The notes under the pieces are model-generated. The model searched no databases. It was not told the origin of the DNA and saw nothing but the letters and a program-made list of their open reading frames with translations. A stretch of 64,000 nt of DNA from the NCBI RefSeq assembly GCF_018294505.1, contig NC_057807.1, positions 269,114,075 through 269,178,074 of the forward strand, in the 5' to 3' direction. The translations under genes and the position numbers were made by a program. Every line of letters starts with the position of its first letter. The first letter of the stretch is position 1. Below are positions 21,842-33,336 of the stretch, piece after piece. The stretch comes from Triticum aestivum (lineage: Eukaryota > Streptophyta > Magnoliopsida > Poales > Poaceae).

Positions 21842-23408
21842 TGCTACATCTTGAGCTTGCATTGGTTTTCCTTGAAGAGGAGAGGGTGATGCAGCAAAGT
21901 GTAGCGTAAGTATTTCCCTCAGTTTTGAGAACCAAGATATCAATCCAGTAGGAGGGTCCTCAAAAGTCCCACGCACCTACACAAACAAACTGAGAACTCG
22001 CAACCAACGCAATAAAGGGGTTGTCAATCCCTTCACGGCCACTTGCGAAAGTGAGATCTAATAAAGATAGTATGATAAGATAAATATATTTTTGGTATTT
22101 TATGATATAGATGCAAAAAGTAAAGATGCAAATAAAAGTAGATTGAAAGCAAAAATGATAAGAGATAGACCCGGGGGCCATAGGTTTCACTAGAGGCTTC
22201 TCTCGAGATAGCATAAGTATTACGGTGGGTGAACAAATTACTGTCGAGCAATTGATAGAAAAGCGCATAGTTATGAGATTTTCTAGGCATGATCATGTAT
22301 ATAGGCATCACGTCCATAACAAGTAGACCGACTCCTGCCTGCATCTACTACTATTAATGCACACATTGACCGACTCCTGCCTGCATCTAGAGTATTAAGT
22401 TCATAAGAACAGAGTAACGCATTAAGCAAGATGACATGATGTAGAGGGATAACCACATGCAATATGATATAAACCCCATCTTGTTATCCTCGATGGAAAC
22501 AATACAGTACATGCCTTGCAACCCTTTTTGTCACTGGGTAAGGACACCGCAAGATTGAACCCAAAGCTAAGCACTTCTCCCATGGCAAGAAAGACCAATC
22601 TAGTAGGCCAAACCAAACTGATAATTTGAAGAGACTTGCAAAGATAACTCAATCATACATAAAAGAATTCAGAGAAGATTCAAATATTATTCATAGATAA
22701 ACTTGATCATAAACCCACAATTCATCGGATCTCGACAAACACACCGCAAAAAGAGTTTACATCGAATAGATCCCCACAAGAGAGGGGGAGAACATTGTAT
22801 TGAGATCCAGAAAGAGAGAAGAAGCCATCTAGCTAATAACTATGGACCCGTAGGTCTGTGGTAAACTACTCACAACTCATCGGAAGGGCAAGAATGTTGA
22901 TGTAGAAGCCCTCCGTGGTTGATTTCCCCTCCGACAGAGTGCCAGCGAAGGCTCCAAGATGAGATCTCACGGATACAGAAGGTTACAGCGGTGGAAATTG
23001 TGTTTTGTGGTGCTCCTGGATGTTTTCGGGGTACATAGGTATATATAGGAGGAAGAAGTACGTCGGTGGCCGCCCGAGGGGCCCACGAGATAGGGGGCGC
23101 ACCTTACAGGGGGCCCCTATCTCGTGGGGCCCTCGGAAGCTTCTTGACTTGCACTCCAAGCTCTCCGGATCATGTTCGTTCCAAAAATCACGCTCCCGAA
23201 GGTTTCATTCCATTTGGACTCCGTTTGATATTCCTTTTCTTCAAAATATTGAAATAGGCAAAAAAATAGTAATATGGGCTGGGCCTCCAGTTAGTAGGTT
23301 AGTCCAAAAAATGATATAAATGTGTAAAATAAAGCCCATAAACATCCAAAAGGGGTAATATAATAGTATGGAACAACCAAAAATTATAGATACATTGGAG
23401 ACGTATCA
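21842..23408 (-). repeat. Gypsy-B 5' LTR
   Basis: TG...CA ended copy matching 16283-17851. The right edge GGAGACGTATCA is followed at once by the GTGGC target duplication. Confidence 0.95.
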
Positions 23409-26345
23409 GTGGCCTCCTCGATTCAAAAGGAAGACATTGTGAAGCTTAGGGAGGTCGGATACCTGACCGCCGACATCCAACACAGGCTTCCTGCTCCACG
23501 GCAGGTCATCCCTACACCATAGACCAATGATTGCATCGTGTTTGTCCCTCACTTTCTCCGCGGCTTGGGCTTCACCCTCGATCCCTTTGTGAGGGGGCTC
23601 ATGTTTTACTATGGGTTGGATTTTCATGATCTGGCACCGGACGCTATCCTCCATATCTCGTCGTTCATTATCGTGTGCGAGGCTTTTCTCCACGTCAGCC
23701 CACACTTCGGCTTATGGCTCAAGACCTTCAATGTGAAGCCGAAGATGATCGAGGGGCGACATGTGGAGTGCGGAGGTGCCGTAATAAGCATGAACGCTGA
23801 TGCCCCATGGCCAGAGGGTTCTTTCCTAGAAGAATCCGATGTATGGCAACAGAGGTGGTTCTATGTCACGGCTCCCAGAGGCACAAAGTTGGTGGCTGCT
23901 CCCGAGTTCTGCTCGGGCCGTCCGTCACAACTAGCATCTTGGACCGACGTAGGACGGAATTGGGGGCCCGCTGGCGATGTACCAGTATTGCAGAGCCGCA
24001 TTCGAGAGCTTCTTGAGAGGGACATTAACCTTGTCAGCATAATGCAAGTGATGTTAATCCGACGGATGTTGCTGTGCCAACGTCGGCCTCTCCGGATGTG
24101 GGAGTTCAATCCAGAGGGTTCGCGGACTGTTAAACCCTTCTTTGGCTTAAAGCTCGAAGGGATGTGCAAATTATTCTTCAGACCGAAAATAGAGTGTCCG
24201 AACACCACCGAGGATGCGGGCCTAAGCTGCAATCGCCTAGATACCCAAGTAAGTAACCCTGATACTGGACACCTTGTTTTGCATTTGTCATAATTGCTTA
24301 TTCTGTAAATCATCCGTGTCCAGGAATGGCTCAGCAAGGTGAAGAGAATCAGGTGTTCGGCGCCACTTCCCGAAGGCTCGCTTGGTCCTACCATGGCCAA
24401 GATGCTCGACCGGGTACTCAGCAGAATGCCCTCGGGAAAAGACAAGGGGAAGAACGAAGAAGCCGAACTCCACACGCTATGCATCCGAACCGGGGAAATT
24501 GTTACCTACCCCAAGGAGGATAATCGGGATGGGGAGGCTAAGGCCTCCTCCCCGCGCGGGATGAAGAGGGTCGCCTCCGAAGACTTGGAGACGAAGATGC
24601 CCAAGCAAGGGAAGAAGGTATCCCCAAGGGGCTCTGCCGCGACGGGCATCCTCACCGCGTTATGCCCGCCAATGGGCCAGCTGTCCACCGAGCTTAAGTC
24701 AATCGTTAATTCGAAGGTACTGTGCTTCTCCTAGATCAGTAACCAAGATTCGCCTTGTGTAGTCCGGCTAGCAGCTCTTCTCAACAGAGTTCGTCTTCGG
24801 GGGATCTTCCTCCGGAGATGATGGAGAGCGAGACCCCACCTACCTCTCCGGCTCATGAAGCGGGCAACACTGAGGTGTCGTCACGGAGGAGTCCGGATCT
24901 GCCGAAGCCGGAAGCCAATGCGTCAGCCGCCCTGAGCCCGGAGCGTTTGGCTCCCACGAGGGGCGATGGGAAGGGTCCGACACAGTTTAATGTCCGGCCT
25001 TTCGTACTAACGGGCTTACTAGAGCGAGCTGCGCTCTCGGAGGGGCACCACTCATTAATGAGCGTGGTGCTCAAGAAGATTTCATCCGCTACGAGTAGTT
25101 TGAATGAAGCTTTTACAAGCCTGCTCAGAGGCTTTGAGGTATGTAGTGAAGAATACACCATTTTATGGCTGAGGGGCACGCGCTAGGTGTGCTCTATATA
25201 GATAGTAGCCCCTGAGACTCTGGTTGCCTGCCCTAGGCGGCAAACAGGGGATCATAAACCAATGATTGCTTGGTAAATATGTGCATGTAACTATGGGTCC
25301 GGCTGCCGACCAGCCCGTTGAAGTTGCCGAACTATCGAGGCAGATTGGATCGATTGATGCCGATATCACGCTGGTGAATGAGCGTCTGGACAAATCACAA
25401 GGTATGTGCCCTGCCCTCCTTTGTATAGGAAAATATGAAGGTGACATGATATTGATGTAATATGTTTGGACTGCAGATGGTGCTGCTGCCGTGGAGGCCC
25501 TGAGGGCGGAACTTGCTCAAGCCAAGGAACAAGCTCGGGTGAGCAATGCGGCTGCCCTAAAGGTGGCCGAGGAATTGAGAGCCAAACAGGCTGCTCATCG
25601 CCGAAGCGAGGAATAGATAGCCAAAATGGCTGTTGAGTTAAAAAATGCCGCTAACCGTTATGAGCTCCTTAAAAAGGAGCATGAGGATAATTCGGCCGAC
25701 CTGAACAAGGCACTTAATGCCACTAAGGAAATACAGATCGAGCTCAGGGGTGCGCGGGAGGAGCTTCAACAGGCCGGTAAAATCGTGGCTGGGGGCTCCT
25801 ATTTGTTGCGGACGAAGTTTTTCGATCCGAAGTACGCTCCCCTGGATGGACGCTGGAGTCCTGCGGACGCATATGCGGATTTGGCAAAGAGTACGGCTGA
25901 TGCTGCCAAGTTCTTCAAAGATCAGGGTGATAAGGAAGTGGAGAAGCTTTTCTGGTCGCAATTCAATGCTCCCACTCGCCCGCTGCCATTAAGTGACAAG
26001 ATGGCTGATGTAGTGGAGCTTCACAGGCTGTCTGGGCTTGCAATGCGGTCTATAATAGACCATCTTTGAACGAAGGGGCCTAAGCCGGACAGTTACTTTG
26101 GCTTGGTGCAACAATTCCTTGGGGCCGTGCCTCGGATCGACGCTATGAGAAGGTCGGTGTGCATAGAGGGTGCGCGGATGGCTCTTGCCCGCGTTAAAGC
26201 CTATTGGACGGATATGGAGGCCACCATTATAGTGACCCAGGATCCGGCGGGGGGCCAATATCCGGCCGAGCACTACTTGGCGCAGGTCACAGAAGGTGCC
26301 CGCCTAATAGAGGTGCAATGCTCGAAGAATGTCTTGTTCGAATGA

Positions 26346-27498
26346 TGAATCGAATCATTGTAAAAACAATGTTTATTTTGTTTATGAGGCTATATTTATA
26401 CTGTTTGCCTAAAAATATGATTGTGTCCCCTGTGCGGCTGTTTATATATATGTATATATAAATATGTAATCCGAAAGTTAGCAGTCGTTGGCTTCAGCCC
26501 CCACGCATACAATGCGGGGGTGTTCGCGAAAAATATGCTTAATCACACTTGATCCAACGTCTTGGTCCATGAAGGAGGTGATCACACGTCGAAGTAGGAA
26601 ACCGGACTATATAGCTGTAACACTTTCGCTTAGCCATGGGGTCTAAAGTTGGGGCTACTATGTAGCCCCTGGTACCTTCGCGTGCATTCGAATACGGGAG
26701 CGTATGTACATGACCGGGAAATGGTACTTCGTTAATGAAGAGGAATCCTAAAGATTCCGGTGAGTCTTCGAGTGATTGATCAGTCTCTTGCTGTATCATG
26801 ACAGTCAGTTTTCAGCTTTCTCTACTGAGGTGCTCATCCGGAATAACCAGGGCACAATTGCAGTAGTTCTCCTTTGGCCACCTTAGCCGATAATAACGGA
26901 ACGTAAGGCGGCAAACCCAGGAGCCGGGCAAACCCAACATTTGACCAAAGACATGATTCGGAGCTGATGCATATAAGGCCAAACTCATGACGCCGAACAC
27001 TCCTGAAGGTATTCAGACTTTATGACAGATGATGGGCTCAAGAATGCCCATTCGTTATAAACCCTGTGTTTCCAGGTACGTGCGTTTGATCTGTCATGGA
27101 GAAATGCCAATGACGGCAGTATCCTCTGTGGGTATCGAGCCCATGGGATGGTTTAAACAACAAGAGGCAATAGAAAAGGTTTACACAGGGGCTTAATCTA
27201 AAAAGAAACCTGTTGAACGGGGCCCTGCTGCACGTCTGCGCCTTTGTCTCCATTGTGCCGTATCCTGGAGGGGTATCGCACGAACGTTGTCTGTGGAAAA
27301 GAAAACTCGTAGGAGAGTACAACGTAAGTATGCGATGGATAGTAAAAGTGTAAGATGTTGGCCTGCCGATAAGGTTGAGCCAAGTGTGGGGCTTTATTAA
27401 ATATTTATAGCCCCTGGTGTCCTCTATGGGATTACATATACGGTGCCCTGGTTCAATTTTGTCCGGGCTACCAGACTCGTCTAACCGTGTCTGTGGTC
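26346..27498. other. Gypsy-A spacer between antisense gene and protease remnant
   Basis: No coding frame on either strand. A short (TATA)n stretch lies near 26440-26462, just after the antisense stop codon, and an ATACAATGCGGGGG block with flanking CCCCCACGCAT can pair as a small stem (about 26498-26521). In an autonomous relative, reverse transcriptase and integrase would be expected around here; they are absent. Confidence 0.55.
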
Positions 27499-28352
27499 TT
27501 AACGACCAGTCATGTTTTCTGATATTGGAGGCTGCTTATAGTCCGGCCGCCAGGGCCGTCGCGTGTTCCTCTGCGCGTGAGGAGCGCTCTGTGATTCCGG
27601 TAATGGTGATGACGCCACGTGGACCGGGATCTTGAGTGTAAGGTAGCCATAGTGTGGCAATGCGTTGAAGCAGGCGAAGGCCGTTCTTCCAAGCAATGCA
27701 TGATAGTCGCTTTGGAAGGGTGCGATGATGAAGAGTAGTTCTTCGCTTCTGGAGTTGCATGGAGAGCCGAATGTTACCTCCAGTACGATGGAGCCCCTGC
27801 TGTGGCTTCAACGCCTGGTATCACCCCTTCAAAGGTGGTGTTAATTTGACTAATTCTGGATGGGTCTATCCCCATCCTGCGGACAGTGTCCTCATATATT
27901 AGGTTGAGACTGCTGCCGCCGTCCATGAGGACGTGGGTGAGATGGTATCCGTCGATTATTGGGTCAAGCACCAAGGCCTCTGATCCTTCGCGCCGAATAC
28001 TAGTTCGGCCGTCCAAGTGATCGAAGGTGATCGGATAATACACCCAGTAGTTAGGTGTGGGTACGATGGGCTCTATATCGCGCGCGTCTCTATGTGCGCG
28101 TTCGTGCCTTCTCATGGATGTATGAGTCGCGTGGATCATGTTCACTGTTTTAACCTGTGGTGGGAATTTTTTCTGTCCCCCAGTGTTCTGCTGGCGAGGT
28201 TCATCCTTGTCTTCACTTGGTGTTTCCCTTCCCTTGTGTTCGGCATTTAATTTGCCGGCCTGCTTGAAGACCCAACACTCTCTGTGCGTATGGTTTGCAT
28301 GTTTGTCAGGGGTGCCATGAATTTGGCATAGTCTGCCCAGGACTCTATTCAG
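27499..28352 (-). pseudogene. Gypsy-A zinc knuckle, protease and pol start, broken
   Basis: Downstream of gag the coding shifts frame near 28352. It then reads through a Cys/His-rich box (CQIHGTPDKHANHTHRECWV) and a retropepsin-like segment with VLMDGGSSLNLIYEDTVRRM, in which the active-site aspartate is kept (D in MDGGSS). At about 27774 the frame is lost again and continues in another frame (LGRTAFACFNALPHYGYLTL) until 27499. Nothing recognisable as reverse transcriptase follows. Related Gypsy elements process Gag with this enzyme inside virus-like particles; this copy cannot do so intact. Confidence 0.75.
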
Positions 28353-30650
28353 ACCGGACGGTCCCTCTTACTGCCTTTAGATGGCTTATTTTGCTGATTA
28401 GGTCGAGGGCCGCTGAATCCGGCATTAACCGTTGTGTTATCCGGGCTCTCTTCCTTGTTTTGGCGTTTGCCTTTATTACACCGTGGATTCCCGTTGCCAT
28501 CCCTTATTTCGGATGTGCTGGGGTCGTTGGTGCCTTTATGGGCTAGCCAGCTATCTTCGCCCGCGCAAAAACGGGTCATAAGGCTTGTTAGGGCTGCCAT
28601 TGTCCTTGGCTTTTCTTGGCCGAGGTGTCTGGCGAGCCACTCGTTGCGGATGCTGTGTTTGAATGCCGCTAAGTCTTCGGCATCCGGACAATCAACAATT
28701 TGATTCTTCTTAGTGAGAAATATGTTCCAAAGCTTGCGGGCGGACTCTCTGGGTTGTTGGATTATGTGACTTAAATCGTCAGCATCCGGAGGCCGGACAT
28801 AAGTCCCTTGAAAATTGGCCCTAAAAGCGTCCTCGAGTTCCTCCCAACTCCCAATTGAATTTTCGAGGAGGCTTTTCAACCAGTGTCGAGCTGGTCCCTT
28901 CAGTTTGAGGGGAAGGTATTTGATGGCGTGGAGGTCATCCCCATGAGCCACGTGTATATGCAGGATAAAGTCCTCGATCCAGACCCCTGGGTCTGTCGTT
29001 CCATCATATGCCTCTATGTTCACAGGTTTAAAGCCCTGTGGAAATTCATGGTCTAGTACCTCTTCGGTAAAGCACAGGGGGTGAGCAGACCCTCTATATC
29101 TGGATGTGTTGTGGCATGCCGTTAGCTGTAGTTGTGTCCGGTGTTTATTCCGAACTGGTATTTGATTGGCATAATCGTTTTGATAACCATAGTCCCTCGC
29201 CGGGGTGTGTCCTTTAGACCCGTAGATGGACCTAGCCGCGCCAGCTTTCTTATCCAGGTGCTCATGTAGATCGTGCGCGACATCGGTAGCCACTTTGTCG
29301 CGGTTGTGGAGTGGTACGTTGAGCTTCCTGGTCGAATTAGTCTTTGGTGGAACGGCCTCGTCGTCGAATTCTGGCAGTAGCTTGCGTTTTGGATAGCTCT
29401 TCGTATGGCGATCGTCACCATATCTTTCTTCAGTGTCTAGCACTTTATTCCATCTGCGGTTGAGCGTTTCCTGTGCGGCTTTGAGCCATTGTTTCTGCTT
29501 CTTCAGACTTCTCGCTGTGGCCATGAGTTTTCTGTGGAGGTTATCTCGTTCCACGCGTTCTTCCGGAATGATGAATGCATCATCGTCCGGACTGTCTTCT
29601 TGTCCTGGGCCGGTTTGATGAACTCGTCCCTCTGGATCATTGTCCTCGGGCGTCTGCTCCGAGCTGTGTTTGGCGTGACCTGGTTCATCCTGCTCCATCG
29701 CTGGTTCCGTATGGTCGTTGTTGCCTTCGGGGTTGACCGGAGTATCGATCCTTCTAGCGCTCTTGCTGATATTTTTACTGTTGCTGGACTTGGAACGGCG
29801 TCTGCGCCGTCGCTTTGGCTTTTTCCCGGGGGTTTGATCCTCCGGATTGTCACCGTCGTCCTCCTTGGGCGTATCCACCATGTATATGTTGTGTGACGTG
29901 GCAGAAGTCCGGCACCCCATAGATTCTAAATCTTCTCCTGCATCGTCGTCCATACCATCGATGCCTTCGGAGTCAAAGTCAAGCATGTTGGTTAAATCAT
30001 CAACCGTGGCTATGAAGTGGGTGGTGGGTGGGTAACGAATTTCTTCGTCGCCTGCTTCCCACTCGAGCCGGACATAGTTTGGCCCGGAATTTTCTGTCAA
30101 AGAGAGAGTTTTTAACGAATTCAGCATGTCGCCAAAGGGCGAGTTCTAGAAGATATCCGCAGCGGTGAATTCCATTACCAGAGCCCAAGCAGGCTCGGCG
30201 GGCTCGGGAGCGCGCGGACAGGAACCAACATCCGGATGCGAATCCGGGGGTCCGAAGTCACAGGCCAGCACAGAGGTGAGGCCCGCGTTCGGTTCCATCA
30301 CCGATGAGTGTGCGGCCTGCAAGGCGAGGTCCACCCCTCCGTCCTTAGGCAATGCAACTTTCTCCGGGTTTAGATCCCGAGTTTTGTCCGATAGCAGGTT
30401 TAAGCCGTGCTCGTCGTGACTGTTCGGTGCTCCTGGCGCAGGCCCGAATCCGTCGAAGATCAAGTCTCCGCGAATATCAGCTGTGTAGTTCAAGTTTCCG
30501 AACCTAACCTGGTGGACGGGGGCGTAGCCATCGATTTTCTCCTGATGGCCAAGTGAATTGGCTCGCAGTGTGAAGCCGCCGAACACAAAGATCTCTCCAA
30601 GGAGAAGAGTCTCCCCCCTGGACCATGTTGTTGACGATTGAAGGCGCCAT
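28353..30650 (-). pseudogene. gag: Gypsy-A gag
   Basis: The best start is the ATG at 30650 (MAPSIVNNMVQGGDSS), with a frameshift near 30595 into the long frame. The frame then runs to 30146, where an in-frame TAG interrupts it, and continues uninterrupted to 28349. The N-terminal part has FVFGGFTLRANSLGHQEKID. The middle is charged and disordered, with a KKPKRRRRRRSK basic tract. The C-terminal part has the Retrotrans_gag domain: YLPLKLKGPARHWLKSLLEN, SWEELEDAFRANFQGTY, RESARKLWNIF. Gag forms the particle that packages element RNA. One frameshift plus one stop make it non-functional as read, but about 590 codons downstream of the stop remain open. Confidence 0.8.
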
Positions 30651-30697
30651 CGAGCCCTGCAGCGATGACACAGAGGAACTCTCAAGGAAAGCACCAA

Positions 30698-31179
30698 TGT
30701 CGGTGTCAAAACCGGCGGATCTCGGGTAGGGGGTCCCGATCTGTGCGTCAAGGCTGATGGTAACAGGAAGCAAGGGACACAGATGTTTACCCAGGTTCGG
30801 GCCCTCTCGATGGAGGTAAAACCCTACTTCCTGCTTGATTAATATTGAAGATATGGGTAGTACAAGAGTAGATCTACCACGAGATCGTAGAGGCTAAGCC
30901 CTAGAAGCTAGCCTAGGATGGTATGATTGTAATTGTGATCGGCCTTCTAAGGATCAACCTCTCCGGTTTATATAGACACCGGAGAGGGCTAGGGTTTACA
31001 TGGAGTCAGTTACAAGGAAGGAAACACAATATCCGGATCGCCAAGCTTGTCTTCCACGCAAAGGAGAGTCCCATCCGGACACGGGCCGAAGTCTTGAGTC
31101 TTGTATCTTCACGCTTCAATAGTCCGGACGATGTATACAGTCCGGCAGTCCGGATACCCCCTAATCTAGGACTCCCTCA
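30698..31179 (-). repeat. Gypsy-A 5' LTR
   Basis: Matches 15241-15722 at about 97% by hand count. The TATA-like GTCTATATAAACC lies near 30968-30980. Immediately followed by ACGGG. Confidence 0.95.
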
Positions 31180-31770
31180 ACGGGATTTCGTGATTTCAAA
31201 TTCATATATCAACCTAGAGATATACACATACGGGCATGTTCAAACCTTATAATCATCCACTTTATTCATACAGATACACATTTTTGTTTTTTTTCATCAT
31301 GTTTAGGATAACACATCTGGAATTTGATTTGAATTGGACCATATGATAGTATTTGCTTCCACTAGCTCAATGATCCGTATTTGAATTGAATGGACAATCT
31401 AAGTTTCGAGTTGGAGACATTGATTTTCGAAACTGGCACTTTTTTTGCACGCAAAACAAATAAATTCTCGGCCATGATATCATAGTCGTCCGTACAAGAG
31501 CAGAACACTTAATTTCAGCCGCCAAAAGCTTTCAAACTTCCCGCTCACATCGAAATATCTCGCGGTCGAAAGTTTAGCCATGCGATATTCCTGTTTTACC
31601 GCTGCCACATGAACGGAAAAGGGCTGCTTTGGTAACTCCATTGTTCTCCACTCTTTGCGCCAACATTCTTCCCAGAGCCCCTCACCTTTCCCCTCCCCGC
31701 CTCCTCCCCCCCAACCATGCCAAGCCGCTGAGTCTAGTCCTCCGCCACAGCTGTGGACCTCACACCCCAC
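31180..31770. other. low-copy-looking DNA between Gypsy-A and Gypsy-C
   Basis: Begins with the ACGGG duplication and ends with CCCAC, the left duplication of Gypsy-C. The second half (about 31610-31770) is C/T-rich like a 5' leader, including CTCCCCGCCTCC. Once Gypsy-C is removed it joins directly to 40103, whose sequence has similar composition, so the two may be one promoter/exon region of a gene or gene fragment. No reading frame is convincing here. Confidence 0.4.
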
Positions 31771-33336
31771 TGCTGCCTCTTGAGCACTGCGTTGGATTTC
31801 CCCGAAGAGGAGAGGATGATGCAGTAAAGTAGCGTAAGTATTTCCCTCAGTTTTTGAGAACCAAGGTATCAATCCAGTAGGAGACCACGCACAAGTCCCT
31901 CGTACCTACACAAAACGATAGCAACTCGCAACCAACGCTTAGGGGTTGTCAATCCCTTCACGGTCACTTACGAGAGTGAGATCTGATAGAGATAATATTT
32001 TTGGTATTTTTGATAGGTAGATGCAAAGTAAAAGGTAAAGGCAAAGTAAAAACAAATCAAGTAAATAAAGTGATATAGATGGATATGATGAGAATAGACC
32101 CGGGGGCCATAGGTTTCACTAGTGGCTGCTCTTAAGAGCATAAGTATTCTACAGTGGGTGAACAAATTACTGTTGAGCAATTGACAGAATTGAGCATAGT
32201 TATGAGTATATCTAGGCAATGATCATGTATATAGGCATCACGTCCAAAACAAGTAGATCGAAACGATTCTGCATCTACTACTATTACTCCACTCATCGAC
32301 CGCTATCCAGCATGCATCTAGAGTATTAAGTTAAAAACAGACTAACGCCATAAGCAAGATGACATGATGTAGAGGGATAAATTCATGCAATATGATAAAA
32401 CCCCATCTTGTTATCCTCGATGGAAACAATACAATACGTGCCTTGCCGCCCCTTCTGTCACTGGGTAAGGACACCGCAAGATTGAACCCAAAGCTAAGCA
32501 CTTCTCCCATTGCAAGAACTACCAATCTAGTTGGCCAAACCAAAAAGGATAATTCGAAGAGACTTGCAAAGATAACTCAATCATACATAAAAGAATTCAG
32601 AGAAGAATCAAATATTTTCCATAGATAATACTGGATCATAAACCTACAATTCATCGGTCTCAACAAACACACCGCAAAAAGAAGATTACATCGAATAGAT
32701 CTCCACGAGAGAGGGGGAGAACATTGTATTGAGATCCAGAAAGAGAGAATAAGCCATCCAGATACTAGCTATGGACCCAAAGGTCTAAAGTAAACTACTC
32801 ACACTTCATCGGAGGGGCTATGGTGATGATGTAGAAGCCCTCCATGGTGGATGCCCCCTCCGGCGTAGCTCCGAAACAGGCCCCAAGATGGGATCTCGTC
32901 AATACAGAAGGTTGCGGCAGTGGAATTAGGTTCTTGGCTCCTATTCTGATCATTCGGGGATACGTAGGTATATATAGGAGGAAGGAGTAAGTTGGTGGAG
33001 CTCCGAGGGGCCCACGAGGTAGGGGCGCGCCCAGGGGGGGCCCTCCACCCTCATGACCTCCTCGGAGACTTCTTGGAGTAGGGTCCAAGTCTCCTGTATC
33101 ACGTTCGGTTGGAAAATCACGATCCCGAAGGTTTCATTCCGTTTGGACTCCGTTTGATATTCTGTTTCTTCGAAATACTGAAAAAGGCAAAAAACAGCAA
33201 TTCTGGGCTGGGCCTCCGGTTAATAGGTTAGTCCCAAAAGTAATATAAAGTGGAAAACAAAGCCCAATATAGTCCAAAACAGTAAATAAAGTAGCATGGA
33301 GCAATAAAAAATTATAGATACGTTGGAGACGTATCA
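31771..33336 (-). repeat. Gypsy-C 3' LTR
   Basis: Plus-strand edges TGCTGCCTCTTGAGC and GGAGACGTATCA. Differs from 38528-40097 by scattered substitutions and small indels. Confidence 0.95.

Larger units (their letters stand above)
16283..23408 (-). mobile_element. Gypsy-B: nested complete LTR element
   Basis: LTRs at 16283-17851 (1,569 bp) and 21842-23408 (1,567 bp) are flanked by GTGGC at 16278-16282 and 23409-23413, a perfect 5-bp duplication. Orientation is minus (primer site beside the right LTR). The ~4-kb interior has a leader, one ORF of unknown function and a long non-coding 3' part, and no gag, protease, reverse transcriptase or integrase. It must have been mobilised in trans. The size, LTR type and tRNA-Asp primer site suggest a Sabrina-like family, unverified. 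Confidence 0.95.
16248..26345 (+). pseudogene. antisense gene of Gypsy-A (Transposase_28-like), interrupted
   Basis: The ATG at 16248 opens MSGSDPQGRWV. After 35 nt Gypsy-B intervenes (16283-23408) and the frame resumes at 23414. Exon 1 ends at 24248 (CAA, donor GTAAGT), exon 2 is 24324-24716, exon 3 about 24763-25138, exon 4 ends 25401, and exon 5 runs 25477-26345. Exon 1 encodes FVPHFLRGLGFTLDPFVRG ... LMFYYGLDFHDLAPDAILHI, matching the plant family catalogued as 'putative gypsy type transposon' (Transposase_28). Exons 4-5 are coiled-coil rich, with a conserved-looking C-terminus. In-frame stops at 23520 (TAG), 25614 (TAG) and 26067 (TGA) plus the 7.1-kb insertion make it a pseudogene. The gene lies opposite to gag between protease and 3' LTR. 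Antisense genes in this position are known in plant Gypsy elements; their role is unclear. Confidence 0.8.
15241..31179 (-). mobile_element. Gypsy-A: complete LTR element with nested insertion
   Basis: Two 482-bp LTRs in the same orientation (15241-15722 and 30698-31179) are flanked by identical 5-bp duplications, ACGGG at 15236-15240 and 31180-31184. This proves a single insertion. Coding on the minus strand runs gag then protease (30650 down to about 27500). No reverse transcriptase, RNase H or integrase is present, so it cannot move by itself. Between the protease remnant and the 3' LTR lies an antisense plus-strand gene. Gypsy-B sits inside at 16283-23408; without it and its duplication Gypsy-A is ~8.8 kb. 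Hand comparison of the LTRs gives about 15 differences in 482 bp (~3%), roughly 1 to 1.5 million years at the rate usually used for grass LTRs. Confidence 0.95.

Noticed and set aside
23861..24484. 207-codon minus-strand frame in Gypsy-A
   Set aside because: Shadow of the antisense gene exons, which have matching splice sites and a recognised domain on the plus strand.
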